Source of the DNA: an uncultured Collinsella sp.
GTDB taxonomy: Bacteria > Actinomycetota > Coriobacteriia > Coriobacteriales > Coriobacteriaceae
Reading direction: 5' to 3'
Assembly (NCBI GenBank): GCA_959596505.1
Contig: CAUFWM010000001.1
Span: 1-64,000 of the forward strand
DNA length: 64,000 nucleotides
In this document: piece after piece, positions 42,054-50,603 of the stretch
Position numbering within the stretch: position 1 is the stretch's first letter
How the letters are laid out: each line of letters opens with the position of its first letter
The notes under the pieces: model-generated
Databases searched by the model: none
The model's input: the letters and a program-made list of their open reading frames with translations, nothing else
Told to the model about the DNA's origin: nothing
Translations under genes and position numbers: made by a program

Positions 42054-43316
42054 CTACGCGCTGTAGCCCATCGCCTGCAGAACAAACATGACGACCGTCA
42101 GCACCGTAATCACACCGATAGTCGCCCACGTGAGCACATTCCACACGCGGCCGTTGCGGTTGGCGCCCATAATGTGTCGATCGGCGGCAATAAGCACCTG
42201 GAACACCAGGACCACAGGCAAAAGCACGCCGTTGATGACCTGCGAGGTCATCATAATCTGGAACAGGTCGACGCCGGGCATGAGCACCAGCACGGCAGAA
42301 ATGCCAATGATGGCCGTAATAATGCCGCGGTAGACCGGGGCCTCGTCCCAGCTGCGATCGGCACCGCGCTCCCAGCCAAATGCCTCGCAGATAGCGCTGG
42401 ACGTAACGCCTGGCAGCACGCAGGCGGCCAAGAAGCTCGCCGCGACCAGGCCCGAGGCAAACAGCACCGTGGACCACTGGCCCGCGATGGGCTCCAATGC
42501 GCGGGCGGCGTCGGCAGCATCGCTGATCTGAATGCCCGCGGGGAACAGTACCGTACCGGTCGTTATGATAATAAAGCCGGCAATGACATCGGCGGCGATC
42601 GAGCCGCTCACGGTATCAATGCGCTGCAGCACGATATCGTCCTCACCCGCATTCTTATCGACCACGTTGTTCTGCGCCAAGAAGATCATCCACGGCGCGA
42701 TGGTGGTGCCGATCGTTGCGACCACAAGCGACACGTAGCTGGGGTCGTTTTGGATGTTGGGCACAACCAGGTCGACCGCCACCTCGCCCCAGCTGGGACC
42801 AGCCATAAATGCAGCGACGATGTAGGTCACAAACACGCAGCTCACCAGCAGCAGAATCTTCTCGATGCGCTGGAAGCTGCCCGACATGGTAAGCATCCAA
42901 ACCAGCAGCGCCACGAGCGGCACCGAGATGCTCGCCGGCACGCCAAAGAGGGCAAGACCGCTCGCGATACCCGCAAACTCCGAAATGGTCACGGCCGTGT
43001 TGGCGATCAGCAGCGCCGCCATGGCCAGCACGCTCCTGCGCACGCCAAAGCGCTCGCGGATGAGCGACGCCAAGCCCTTGCCCGTCACGCAGCCGCAGCG
43101 CGCCGCAGTCTCCTGCGTCACGATGAGCAGCACGGTCATGACGGGAAGCATCCACAGCATCTTGTAGCCATAGCTGGCACCGGCACTGGAATACGTGGCG
43201 ATGCCGCCGGCGTCATTGCCCGAAAGCGCCGCCAGAAGGCCAGGGCCCATGGCGCCAAAGATGGCCGCGATGGTCAGCTTTTGCTTGGTGCTCGCCTTTT
43301 GCTTCGTGTTTTGCAC
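42054..43316 (-). CDS. Nramp-related divalent metal transporter (NRMT-like, probable magnesium)
   Basis: 420 residues with about eleven membrane helices. Helix 1 reads GPGLLAALSGNDAGGIATYS where classical Nramp proteins have a DPGN motif, and helix 6 reads TIGTTIAPWMIFLAQNNVV where they have MPH. These differences match the Nramp-related magnesium transporter branch characterised from Eggerthella lenta. The GTG at 43316 is chosen because AGGTGG lies just upstream; an ATG 21 codons earlier lies inside the preceding gene. It follows the MgtE_N/CBS gene by 8 nt, which supports a role in magnesium (or manganese) uptake. Confidence 0.82.
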   Translation of the reverse strand: MQNTKQKASTKQKLTIAAIFGAMGPGLLAALSGNDAGGIATYSSAGASYGYKMLWMLPVMTVLLIVTQETAARCGCVTGKGLASLIRERFGVRRSVLAMAALLIANTAVTISEFAGIASGLALFGVPASISVPLVALLVWMLTMSGSFQRIEKILLLVSCVFVTYIVAAFMAGPSWGEVAVDLVVPNIQNDPSYVSLVVATIGTTIAPWMIFLAQNNVVDKNAGEDDIVLQRIDTVSGSIAADVIAGFIIITTGTVLFPAGIQISDAADAARALEPIAGQWSTVLFASGLVAASFLAACVLPGVTSSAICEAFGWERGADRSWDEAPVYRGIITAIIGISAVLVLMPGVDLFQIMMTSQVINGVLLPVVLVFQVLIAADRHIMGANRNGRVWNVLTWATIGVITVLTVVMFVLQAMGYSA

Positions 43317-43324
43317 GCGACCAC

Positions 43325-45169
43325 CTAACCCATGACCGACATGGTGAGCAGCACCGCGGCGATGCAGTACGCCACGCATGAGATCATGACGGCAATGACG
43401 TTCATGGCGGTACCCGACGTATTGAGGTCGTGCTCGTCACGCCAGAACAGCACCATCAGGTAAATCACGGCGCTCATGTTGCCGACCAGACAGATGATGG
43501 CCGCGATGTTAAAGCAGCCGGTAAAGAGCTGCTCCTCAAACATGGGCGCGTCGGGGAATGCGGCGGTGCGCACCAGCTGGGCGCACAGGTAGGTCACGAG
43601 CGACAGAATCAAGCCCATGCCCGTACTCTGGAAGAAAAATCCCAGATACGGCTTGGGCTCATCGTCATGGCCGTCGTACTCCAGGAAGTAGTTCTTGACG
43701 AACGACACCATACGCGAGGCAGCCAGCAACACGAGCGGCATGGCGCACATGGGGAACACCACCAGATGCGCAGAGCCCAGCGCCGTTCCCAGCACTGTTG
43801 CCATGATGCACGAGGCAATACCCCACACGACAACCCAGTACTGGCGATGCACAAACCAGCTGAGCACATTCGTCGAGTCGTCGGACGCGCTATCGCCCGA
43901 GCCGACACCTGCGATCTGCAGGTCCTCCTGGTGCTCCTCGGCGATAACGTCCATGGCGTCGTCAAAGGTCACGATACCCAAGATGTGACGGTTCTCGTCG
44001 CAAACGGGGATGGCAACCAGGTCGTACTTGGTCATCTCGTCCGTTACGTCTTCCTGGTCATCGTCGGGCGACACATACACCAGGTCGCGATAGGCCAGCT
44101 GACCCAGTGTGGCGTCGCGGTCGGCGACGATCAGCGTGCGCAGCGAAAGCACGCCGGTGAGCATGCCGCTCGGGTCCTCGGTATAGACGTAGTAGACGCT
44201 CTCGAAGTCCTCGTCGAGCTTGCGGATCGCCTCGATGGCGTCACCGACCGTCGCCGTGGCGGGCAGAGAGACAAACTCCGAGGTCATGATACGGCCGGCG
44301 GTGTTGTCCTCATAGCCCAGCAGGTTACGAATCGCTTTCTCCTCCTGAACGCCCATCAGGCGCAAAAGCTTCTCAGCCTTCTCGTAATCGAGCTCGTCGA
44401 TCAGGTCGGCGGCGTCGTCCGGGTCCATCATGGCCAGCATCGACGATGCGTCGGTGTCGGACAGACCCTCGAGCATCTCGGTCATAAGCTCGTCGTCATC
44501 GAACTCCGAGATGGCCTCGGCGGCCTGGGCAGTGTCGAGCTGCGCGAACACCTGCGCACGCAGGCGCGGGTCGAGCTGCTCGATAATGTCGGCAATGTCA
44601 GCAGGATGCAGCTCGCCAAGCGTCTTGTGCGACACCGACAGCTGAATGTTTTTAGTCGAACGGTCGAGCAGGTCCATGTAGGACCAGGCGATGATGTCCT
44701 CGCCGAGCGGTTTGCCCAGGTGCTTCATAAAGCTCTCGACGACATGCTCGAGTGCGGGGCTGATCGCGCGCAGCAGACCGCGGGCACCAACTTCGGCACC
44801 TAGCAGGCGCAGCTGATTTTCGCCCGACATGGAAAACTTGATGTCGTTTACGCGCACGACCTTCATACCCTGCGTGTCGACAATCTGTTTGTTGAGCACG
44901 TCGCGCGCGAGCAAGAGCTCGGTCGGCTGCAGGTACGAAAAACGGATTTCGGTGGCCGGCGACTTAAGGTGCACACCCGTCTCGTCGATACGATCGACCC
45001 ATTTGCGCCAGCTGATCATAAACGGCGTCTTACCGGGCCCGCGGAACGCGAGCGACGTTACGTGCGGAAAAACTTCGCCGGTAGCAATGCCAAAATCGTT
45101 CACAACGCCGAGCTTTTCGCCATCGACGTCCAAGACCGGCAATTTGAGCATCTCACTCAGATAATTCAC
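43325..45169 (-). CDS. PRC-barrel / MgtE_N / CBS protein with a non-MgtE membrane domain
   Basis: 614 residues. Two PRC-barrel-like modules (1-60: LPVLDVDGEKLGVV; about 90-150), an MgtE_N superhelix (about 185-290: LHPADIADIIEQLDPRLRAQVF, DPDDAADLIDEL), two CBS domains (about 300-430: MTSEFVSLPATATVGDAIEAI, YDLVAIPVCDENRHILGIVT) and five membrane helices (about 465-614). The membrane part lacks the MgtE pore signature (no GGNAG-type motif). The protein may therefore be a magnesium sensor that acts with the transporter encoded 8 nt downstream rather than a channel. A leader of about 200 nt precedes it. Confidence 0.8.
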   Translation of the reverse strand: MNYLSEMLKLPVLDVDGEKLGVVNDFGIATGEVFPHVTSLAFRGPGKTPFMISWRKWVDRIDETGVHLKSPATEIRFSYLQPTELLLARDVLNKQIVDTQGMKVVRVNDIKFSMSGENQLRLLGAEVGARGLLRAISPALEHVVESFMKHLGKPLGEDIIAWSYMDLLDRSTKNIQLSVSHKTLGELHPADIADIIEQLDPRLRAQVFAQLDTAQAAEAISEFDDDELMTEMLEGLSDTDASSMLAMMDPDDAADLIDELDYEKAEKLLRLMGVQEEKAIRNLLGYEDNTAGRIMTSEFVSLPATATVGDAIEAIRKLDEDFESVYYVYTEDPSGMLTGVLSLRTLIVADRDATLGQLAYRDLVYVSPDDDQEDVTDEMTKYDLVAIPVCDENRHILGIVTFDDAMDVIAEEHQEDLQIAGVGSGDSASDDSTNVLSWFVHRQYWVVVWGIASCIMATVLGTALGSAHLVVFPMCAMPLVLLAASRMVSFVKNYFLEYDGHDDEPKPYLGFFFQSTGMGLILSLVTYLCAQLVRTAAFPDAPMFEEQLFTGCFNIAAIICLVGNMSAVIYLMVLFWRDEHDLNTSGTAMNVIAVMISCVAYCIAAVLLTMSVMG

Positions 45170-45412
45170 TGGTGCTCCCCATCATTATCCCTTCGAACTG
45201 CGGCCATGCCGGCACGCCGTCCGTGGACTTTTAGATATGTATACGCATGCGCGGGCGGCACGCCGCTCGGCGCTCACACCCCGTACATGCGCAAGAAGCA
45301 CCTGCATGGGGTCATCGACTGTATGGTCGAGGTTTGGATTTCACCTGCAGCCTTTCTCTTGACCCTTGTTATCCGCAGTAACTATAGCATCAGCATCGCG
45401 CCGTGGCGTCAA
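45170..45412 (-). promoter_or_regulatory. Promoter and ~200-nt structured leader of the magnesium operon
   Basis: Reading leftward, an extended -10 box TGC-TATAGT lies at 45381-45389, with TTGACG (45407-45412) 20 nt further upstream, longer than usual. Transcription would start near 45374, leaving a leader of about 205 nt. Its first part can fold: GGGTCA/TGACCC (45360-45365 with 45309-45314) encloses two hairpins, AGGT...ACCT and TCGAC-CATACA-GTCGA. A GC-rich palindromic stretch follows near 45250-45280. It does not show the M-box conserved blocks. A cis-acting metal-sensing RNA is possible. Confidence 0.45.
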
Positions 45413-45461
45413 ATTTTTGCTCCAAACATCGCAGGCATATCAAACGCTGACGTATCCGTGA

Positions 45462-45496
45462 CATAGTCATTGGAGACGTTCTTACATGACTAGTCT
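45462..45496. repeat. TGACTAGTCATTGGGGA repeat, copy c
   Basis: It reads CATAGTCATTGGAGACGTTC then TTACATGACTAGTCT and contains the stop codon of the deacetylase-like gene (45490-45492). Confidence 0.75.
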
Positions 45497-46896
45497 GTGG
45501 TGTCGTCATCTTCGGCGAGCTGGGGGAATACGGCGTTTTTGGGCATGGTGACCTTCGTCAGCGAGGTGAGCTTTTTGCTCAGCGATGTATCCGTCTTGAC
45601 CAGATCGCTCAATGTCACGATTTTGTAGCCGTCGGCAATAAGCCCGTCGATAATCTGCGGCAGCGCCTCGAGCGTCTGCTCGGCGCATTCATCGTTATCG
45701 GTCAGCAACACAATGTTGCCCGGCGTCACCGAATCGAGCACCGTCGAGACCTGCTCGTCGGCACCGTTGAGCAGCCAGTCGCCCGAATCGATATTCCACG
45801 AGACCACGGCAGACACCAGGTCCATCGCATCAATCCAGTTTTGCTCGTCAAAGGCTGCGTAGGGAGCACGCAAAAGCATCGTCGACGTTCCGGTCGCGGA
45901 CTTGATCGCCTCGGTGCCCTTCGAAACCTGTTCGCGCACTGCATCGCGATCCTTGCCCTTGAGCGATTCGTCGCTGTAACTGTTGGAGCCGACCTCGCAG
46001 CCGGCATCGACAATCGCCTTGGCCGTGGCGGGCGAGGCCTCGGCCGCATCGCCCGACAGGAAGAACGTCGCGGTGACGCCCTTTTCCTTGAGCACCTGCA
46101 AGATCTGCTTGGTCACGCCGCTCGGGCCCTCATCAAACGTCAGCGCCACGTACTTTTCGTTGCCTTTGGGCGCCACGCTCGCGCACTCGACCACGCAATC
46201 GGTGGCGGGCACGACCTCGCCGCGGTCCTGCGTCTTGCCCGATTGCTCGCCGACCCACACCTCAGAGCGACCCTGGATACCCCACGTCTTGACATACTCG
46301 ATGGCACCCGTGCCCTCGACCTTAAGCTTGGGCTCGATAACCGTCGCCTGGACCTCATGCTTCTCATACGTGTCGCGGCCGTCTTTGACCGTCACCTTCT
46401 CGCCGCCCGTAAGCTCGCGGCTTTTCCACTTGCCCTGTTTTATGCGCTTGCCGTCCACTTTTACCGACAGCTTTTCGCCGCCATGGCGAGTAAGCACGCT
46501 GTCGTCAACGGCCAGCAGGTCCCCGGCGTCGTAGGTATCGGTCAGCTCCTGGTCGTCGATGAGATTTTGAAGCGTAGAGCCGACGCGCACCGCAGTCTCC
46601 TGGCCGTTGAGGACGACATCCACGCTGCGGTTGACGTAGCCCACGACAGCAGCGATGAACAGCACGAGCGCGCAACCCACGGCGATGAGCGCATAGGGCA
46701 GGCGAGACGGACGGCGGGGCGTGCGGCCGTTGCCGATGCGAGCGCTGCGGTCGCTAAAGCCGCGGCTATGGTTGAGATACATCGCGCCGGGCTTACGGTG
46801 ACGCTTGCGCTGACCGCTGGGCAGCTGCCCCAGATCGCGGCGCGCCGTCGGACGCGAGCCCGAGCGTCCGTGTGAATATGATCCGTTTTGGCGCAT
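45490..46896 (-). CDS. Membrane-anchored polysaccharide deacetylase homologue lacking metal ligands
   Basis: 468 residues. A basic cytoplasmic tail, one membrane helix (about 67-89), an extracellular region with a DUF348-like start (VDVVLNGQETAVRVGSTLQNL), then a NodB-type domain (about 245-450). The fold blocks are present but altered: TFDEGPS instead of TFDDGP, EVGSNSYSDESLKG where active enzymes have NHTxSHPxL, RAPYAAF for RPPYG, and IVLLTDND for ILLHD. Thus the metal-binding Asp and both His are replaced, as is the catalytic His. It is probably a pseudoenzyme that binds glycans. GGGGGAGGG precedes the ATG. The stop lies inside repeat copy c. Confidence 0.85.
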   Translation of the reverse strand: MRQNGSYSHGRSGSRPTARRDLGQLPSGQRKRHRKPGAMYLNHSRGFSDRSARIGNGRTPRRPSRLPYALIAVGCALVLFIAAVVGYVNRSVDVVLNGQETAVRVGSTLQNLIDDQELTDTYDAGDLLAVDDSVLTRHGGEKLSVKVDGKRIKQGKWKSRELTGGEKVTVKDGRDTYEKHEVQATVIEPKLKVEGTGAIEYVKTWGIQGRSEVWVGEQSGKTQDRGEVVPATDCVVECASVAPKGNEKYVALTFDEGPSGVTKQILQVLKEKGVTATFFLSGDAAEASPATAKAIVDAGCEVGSNSYSDESLKGKDRDAVREQVSKGTEAIKSATGTSTMLLRAPYAAFDEQNWIDAMDLVSAVVSWNIDSGDWLLNGADEQVSTVLDSVTPGNIVLLTDNDECAEQTLEALPQIIDGLIADGYKIVTLSDLVKTDTSLSKKLTSLTKVTMPKNAVFPQLAEDDDTTD

Positions 46897-46917
46897 GTGC
46901 CCTCCCCCATAAACGCA

Positions 46918-46947
46918 GCAAGCCGGAGCAACAGGTCTCCGGCTTGC
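46918..46947 (-). terminator. Hairpin terminator after the PRC-barrel gene
   Basis: An 11-bp perfect stem (GCAAGCCGGAG at 46918-46928 with 46937-46947) with an 8-nt loop, 21 nt past the PRC gene stop. No clear T-tract follows. Confidence 0.65.
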
Positions 46948-46968
46948 CTCCCATCATTTGGTACGTCG

Positions 46969-47724
46969 CTATTTGCTAGCTTTCGACGAGCCACCGCTCG
47001 CCTTTTGATATTCGTCCTTAAAGGCCTTGAACATACCGCGCGTCTTGCCGAGCTGCTTGCCCAGCGCGCGACTGCCCTTGTCCACGGCGACCGAACCCTT
47101 GTCATCGAGCACCTTAGCGCCCTTCTTGACCTTATCGCCCACCACGACGCTTGCCTCGGCAGCCTTTGCGGCGGCGCCGCCCGAATACCCGAGCGACTTG
47201 ACCTCGTCCGAAACGATCATCGCGCCGTCCGCATAGCCGCGCAGCATCGTCGGCGGCATCTGCGTGTCGCCCACCAGCACACTCGAGGCAGTGCCAGTGG
47301 TCACATAGAATGTCTGCACGATACCCGAACGCGGCTTGAACTCCACATCCGAGCAATAGCCCACGACATCGCCCGACTCCGTGCGCACGTCCATGCCAAC
47401 CCAGATAATGCAATCGTCCAGGTTGATGTCGAGGCGCTTGGCCGCAGCGGCATCGTAGGTGCCCTTGACGTCGTCAACTGCGATGGCGCCCTCGTAGACG
47501 CCAATGGCATCGAGCGCCACAAAGCGGTCGGGGCGCTCGATCATACCCGCGATATCGGACTGGCGAACCATAAAGCCCACCACGCGTGTGCCGCCCGGGG
47601 TAAAGACCGGAAAGTGAATCTTGCCGAGCTTTTTAGGGCTGCGCGGCGTGCCGTCCTTTTTGGTGCGCTTGTCCTCGGTAGGCTTGCGATAGATCTTGGC
47701 GCCGACAAAATCCCCGGCGCGCAT
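46969..47724 (-). CDS. PRC-barrel domain protein
   Basis: 251 residues. Two PRC-barrel-like halves (LGKIHFPVFTPGGTRVVGFM near 33-52, then IIWVGMDVRTESGDVVGYCS near 106-125) and a Lys/Gly/Ala-rich tail with DKGSRALGKQLGKTRGMFKAF. Its ATG overlaps the stop of the YtxH gene (TAATG), so the two are coupled. PRC domains often bind RNA or other proteins at the membrane; function unknown here. The paired PRC modules recall those of the MgtE_N/CBS protein nearby. Confidence 0.75.
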   Translation of the reverse strand: MRAGDFVGAKIYRKPTEDKRTKKDGTPRSPKKLGKIHFPVFTPGGTRVVGFMVRQSDIAGMIERPDRFVALDAIGVYEGAIAVDDVKGTYDAAAAKRLDINLDDCIIWVGMDVRTESGDVVGYCSDVEFKPRSGIVQTFYVTTGTASSVLVGDTQMPPTMLRGYADGAMIVSDEVKSLGYSGGAAAKAAEASVVVGDKVKKGAKVLDDKGSVAVDKGSRALGKQLGKTRGMFKAFKDEYQKASGGSSKASK

Positions 47725-48119
47725 TATGCCTCGGTCGAAGGCTCCGCGGCCTCGGCGTCGGCCTCGACGGCGTTCTCGACCACGACATCGGCGGCGGGCG
47801 TCACGTTGCCGCCCGAGATGGCGTCGTTGAGCTGCTCTCGCAGCTGGTCCATGCGCTCGCGGGCAAGGTCAACCTTGGCACGCAGGTCATCGGTCTTGGC
47901 ATCGACCATCGGGCCAAAATCGTTGACCGCAGCGCGGGCCTCCTCGGCACCGTGCTCGTAGGTGTCGCGCATGTTATCCCAGGCGTCGTTTGCGATATCG
48001 GCAGCCATGGCGCGGGTCTCGGCGCCCGAGCGCGGAGCCAGGGCAACGCCGATAATGGCGCCGGCGGCGGCACCGAAGAGCGCACCCGAGATAAAGTTGA
48101 AAGTCTTACCCATGTTCAT
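47724..48119 (-). CDS. YtxH-family small membrane protein
   Basis: 131 residues. An N-terminal glycine-rich membrane helix (FNFISGALFGAAAGAIIGVA then LAPRSGAETR) is the YtxH signature. A long helical, apolipoprotein-like segment follows (AEEARAAVNDFGPMVDAK, LARERMDQLREQLNDAI), and an acidic tail. GGAGAGG precedes two close ATGs (48119 and 48113); I use the first. Related proteins are linked to envelope stress in Firmicutes. It is coupled to the downstream PRC gene. Confidence 0.8.
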   Translation of the reverse strand: MNMGKTFNFISGALFGAAAGAIIGVALAPRSGAETRAMAADIANDAWDNMRDTYEHGAEEARAAVNDFGPMVDAKTDDLRAKVDLARERMDQLREQLNDAISGGNVTPAADVVVENAVEADAEAAEPSTEA

Positions 48120-48249
48120 TCCTCTCCTGCGGGCACCTCGGCGCCCACCGTTTGAATGCTGTCCATTATACCCGCAGCACAGCGCCTGCCGCTTTGCTCA
48201 TCTGCGTACGGTAAAGGCGCAGGTACATGATGGTGATAAGCGGGTGAGC

Positions 48250-49095
48250 CTACTCCTGCGGCATGGCAGGCATGGCCACCGTGGCGGCCGGGTCCTCGCC
48301 GGCGCCGTCAACGAGCGGCAGCGCTCCCTCACGCGCAGGGGCAACCGGAGCCGTCGCCGCACCACCGTAGACGGCAGCGGGGGCCTCATGGCTCTCGGCG
48401 GTCGCGCCCTCGGTATCGATTACTTCCTGCGGCTCGTCGTCAAAGCTCGGGACGCCCTGGGGCTCCGCGGGCTCGACCTCGACGGCCTCCTCGGCAGGGG
48501 CATCGTTGACAGACTCGGCGGCAGCCTCGGCAGGCGCCTCGCCCTCGGTCGTGTCCCCGGCCTCGCCTTCGGCGTTCGCGGCGGCGACGGCCTCGTGCGG
48601 GTCCTTGCCCTCGGCCTCGGCGCGCATACCCAGCACCAGGTTGCGCAGGCCCGCGACCGTTCCTTCCACGTCGGGGGCAGGCTGGTCGGCGTGCAGGTAC
48701 GCCCAGTCCATCATAAAGGTCGCCGAAGACAGCGCGCCGATGGCCAGCGCGTCGTCGGGACACGAAAGCTCGACCTCAAAGACACGCTCGTCGTGCTCGC
48801 TTACGCGGGTGCGGCCGCACGAAATGCTGCCAGCGAGACCGGTCTCGTTCATGAGCTCGACTGTCACGTGCTCCAGCAGATGGCAAAGCTCGGTCTGGCC
48901 CATGCAGTCCTGGAATTCGCGACCGGAATCGCCCAGGCACAGATGCTTGGCAATCGCGGGCACCAGGTAATACACGCGCGCCGTGGCCTCGATGTCCTCC
49001 GAGGTCATGAGCGGCATGCCGGGGTTCACCAGCACGTGCGCGCAGATCTTGTCCTCGCTGACGGTGACCTTAAGGATGTTGAACAGGCCTGCCAT
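48250..49095 (-). CDS. Stand-alone domain resembling the cyanophycin synthetase N-terminus, with acidic Ala-rich tail
   Basis: 281 residues. Residues about 60-130 read CMGQTELCHLLEHVTVEL followed by GSISCGRTRVSEHDERVFEVEL. This tracks the cyanophycin synthetase N-terminal block with consensus GTxLGHVLEHVALELQ, then GFGRTR. No ATP-grasp or Mur-ligase domain follows; the rest (about 155-281) is a low-complexity Ala/Glu/Pro tail. The similarity is read by eye. Role unknown: it could be a relic, a scaffold or part of a peptide-ligase system. It sits 24 nt after the CNNM/CorC gene, probably in one operon. Confidence 0.6.
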   Translation of the reverse strand: MAGLFNILKVTVSEDKICAHVLVNPGMPLMTSEDIEATARVYYLVPAIAKHLCLGDSGREFQDCMGQTELCHLLEHVTVELMNETGLAGSISCGRTRVSEHDERVFEVELSCPDDALAIGALSSATFMMDWAYLHADQPAPDVEGTVAGLRNLVLGMRAEAEGKDPHEAVAAANAEGEAGDTTEGEAPAEAAAESVNDAPAEEAVEVEPAEPQGVPSFDDEPQEVIDTEGATAESHEAPAAVYGGAATAPVAPAREGALPLVDGAGEDPAATVAMPAMPQE

Positions 49096-49119
49096 AACTC
49101 TCCCCTACTCTTCCTTGCC

Positions 49120-50493
49120 CTACTCGTCGCCGTCGTGCGGGTCCGCAGAACCCGCGTCCGACGCCGCCGGCTTATCTGCCGAGGACTCGGAATCCTTCTT
49201 ATCGGTTTCGGCCGGAGCGATCACGCGAATGAGCGAGATGCGCTGGCCACGCATCGACTGCACCTTAAACTTGTACCCCGCAACCTCAAACACCTCTCCG
49301 ATGTCGGGCACCGAGTCGCAAAGCTCCAAAATCCAGCCGGCGATGGTCTCATAATCATCGCTTTCCTCGAGCGGCCAACCAAGCTCAATCGCGTCATCGC
49401 ACGAAAAACGCCCATCGACAAGCCACTCGCGGCGCGAAAGGCGCGTGAGGTACTTGTTGTCGGGGTCGAACTCGTCCTCGATCTCGCCCACGATCTCCTC
49501 GACGATGTCCTCGATGGTGATGATGCCGGCCGTGCCGCCGTACTCGTCCACGACCACCACGATCTGGTCGTGCGAGGTCTGCATCTCGGACAGCAGCGGC
49601 AGGATGTCCTTGGTGTCGGGCACAAAGGTGGCGTCGCGCAAAAAGTCGGCGATGGGCTGGTCGCCCTTGCCGTCGAGCGAAGGCTGGATCAGGTCCTTGA
49701 TGTGCGCGATGCCGGCGACGTTGTCGGGATCCTCGTGATAGACGGGGATGCGGCTAAAGCCGGTCTGGCGCATGGCGGACAGCACGTCGGCGACCGTCTC
49801 GTCGTCCTCGCACATGGTGGTGTCCACGCGCGGCACCATGACCTCGCGGGCAACGGTGTCGCCCAGGTCGAAGATCTCGTGAATCATACGCTTTTCCTCG
49901 TCGAGCAGGTCGTCCTGCTCCGAGACCATGTACTTGATCTCTTCCTCCGAGACGTTCTGGCGGTCATCGGCGCTCTTGATGCGCAGGATGCGGGCCAGAC
50001 CGTCGGAGCAGGCACCGGTCAGCCACACGAGCGGGCGGGCGATCTTTTGGAACACCGAGAGCGGTCCCACGACCTGCTTGGATACGCCCTCGGCGTTAGC
50101 GAGGCCGATGCGCTTGGGCACGAGCTCGCCAATCACGATGGACACGAAGGCGACGGCAACGGTGATGATGACCGGCGCCAGGCCGCGCGCAATGGCAGAG
50201 AGCGGCGCGATGCCAAAGCTCATGAGCCACGTGGCAAGCGGGTCGGACAGGCTCGTCGAGGCGACGGCGGACGAGGCAAAGCCCACGAGCGTGATGGCGA
50301 CCTGGATGGTGGCCAACAGCTGATCGGAGTCTGCGGCGAGCTGGACGGCGCGCTCGGCGCGTTTGTCGCCTTCCTCGGCATCGTGCTCCAGCACAGCGCG
50401 CTTTGCCGTGGTGAGCGCCATCTCGGACATAGAGAAGTAGCCGTTGATGAGGGTTAAAACGAGGGTAGTGATAAGGGAGATGGTTATGTCCAT
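49120..50493 (-). CDS. CNNM/CorC-family transporter-like protein with CBS domains
   Basis: 457 residues. A CNNM membrane domain (1-195: LINGYFSMSEMALTTAKRA, VIGELVPKRIGLANAE), a CBS pair (about 205-330: VMVPRVDTTMCEDDETVADV, FSRIPVYHEDPDNVAGI, VVVVDEYGGTAGIITIEDIV) and a CorC_HlyC domain (about 345-430: YLTRLSRREWLVDGRFSCDD). The tail is acidic. Members export magnesium or cobalt or act as regulators. With the genes at 42054-45169 it makes a second magnesium-related locus nearby. Confidence 0.92.
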   Translation of the reverse strand: MDITISLITTLVLTLINGYFSMSEMALTTAKRAVLEHDAEEGDKRAERAVQLAADSDQLLATIQVAITLVGFASSAVASTSLSDPLATWLMSFGIAPLSAIARGLAPVIITVAVAFVSIVIGELVPKRIGLANAEGVSKQVVGPLSVFQKIARPLVWLTGACSDGLARILRIKSADDRQNVSEEEIKYMVSEQDDLLDEEKRMIHEIFDLGDTVAREVMVPRVDTTMCEDDETVADVLSAMRQTGFSRIPVYHEDPDNVAGIAHIKDLIQPSLDGKGDQPIADFLRDATFVPDTKDILPLLSEMQTSHDQIVVVVDEYGGTAGIITIEDIVEEIVGEIEDEFDPDNKYLTRLSRREWLVDGRFSCDDAIELGWPLEESDDYETIAGWILELCDSVPDIGEVFEVAGYKFKVQSMRGQRISLIRVIAPAETDKKDSESSADKPAASDAGSADPHDGDE

Positions 50494-50603
50494 CGGGAGT
50501 TTCTCGAACCTCCAAGATTCGGGACGTTAGGGTAAAACGTTGATGGCGGATACGGCAATTGTGCCAGCGCCCAAACGAGGACGCGGGCGCGAAGGCGTGG
50601 TCG

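Noticed and set aside
45170..45390. M-box (ykoK) magnesium riboswitch in the leader of the magnesium operon
   Set aside because: The conserved M-box blocks could not be matched; only an unassigned structured leader is claimed.
44969..45466. Plus-strand open frame spanning the magnesium operon leader
   Set aside because: It begins inside the coding region of the opposite gene, has no ribosome site and its translation shows no domain.
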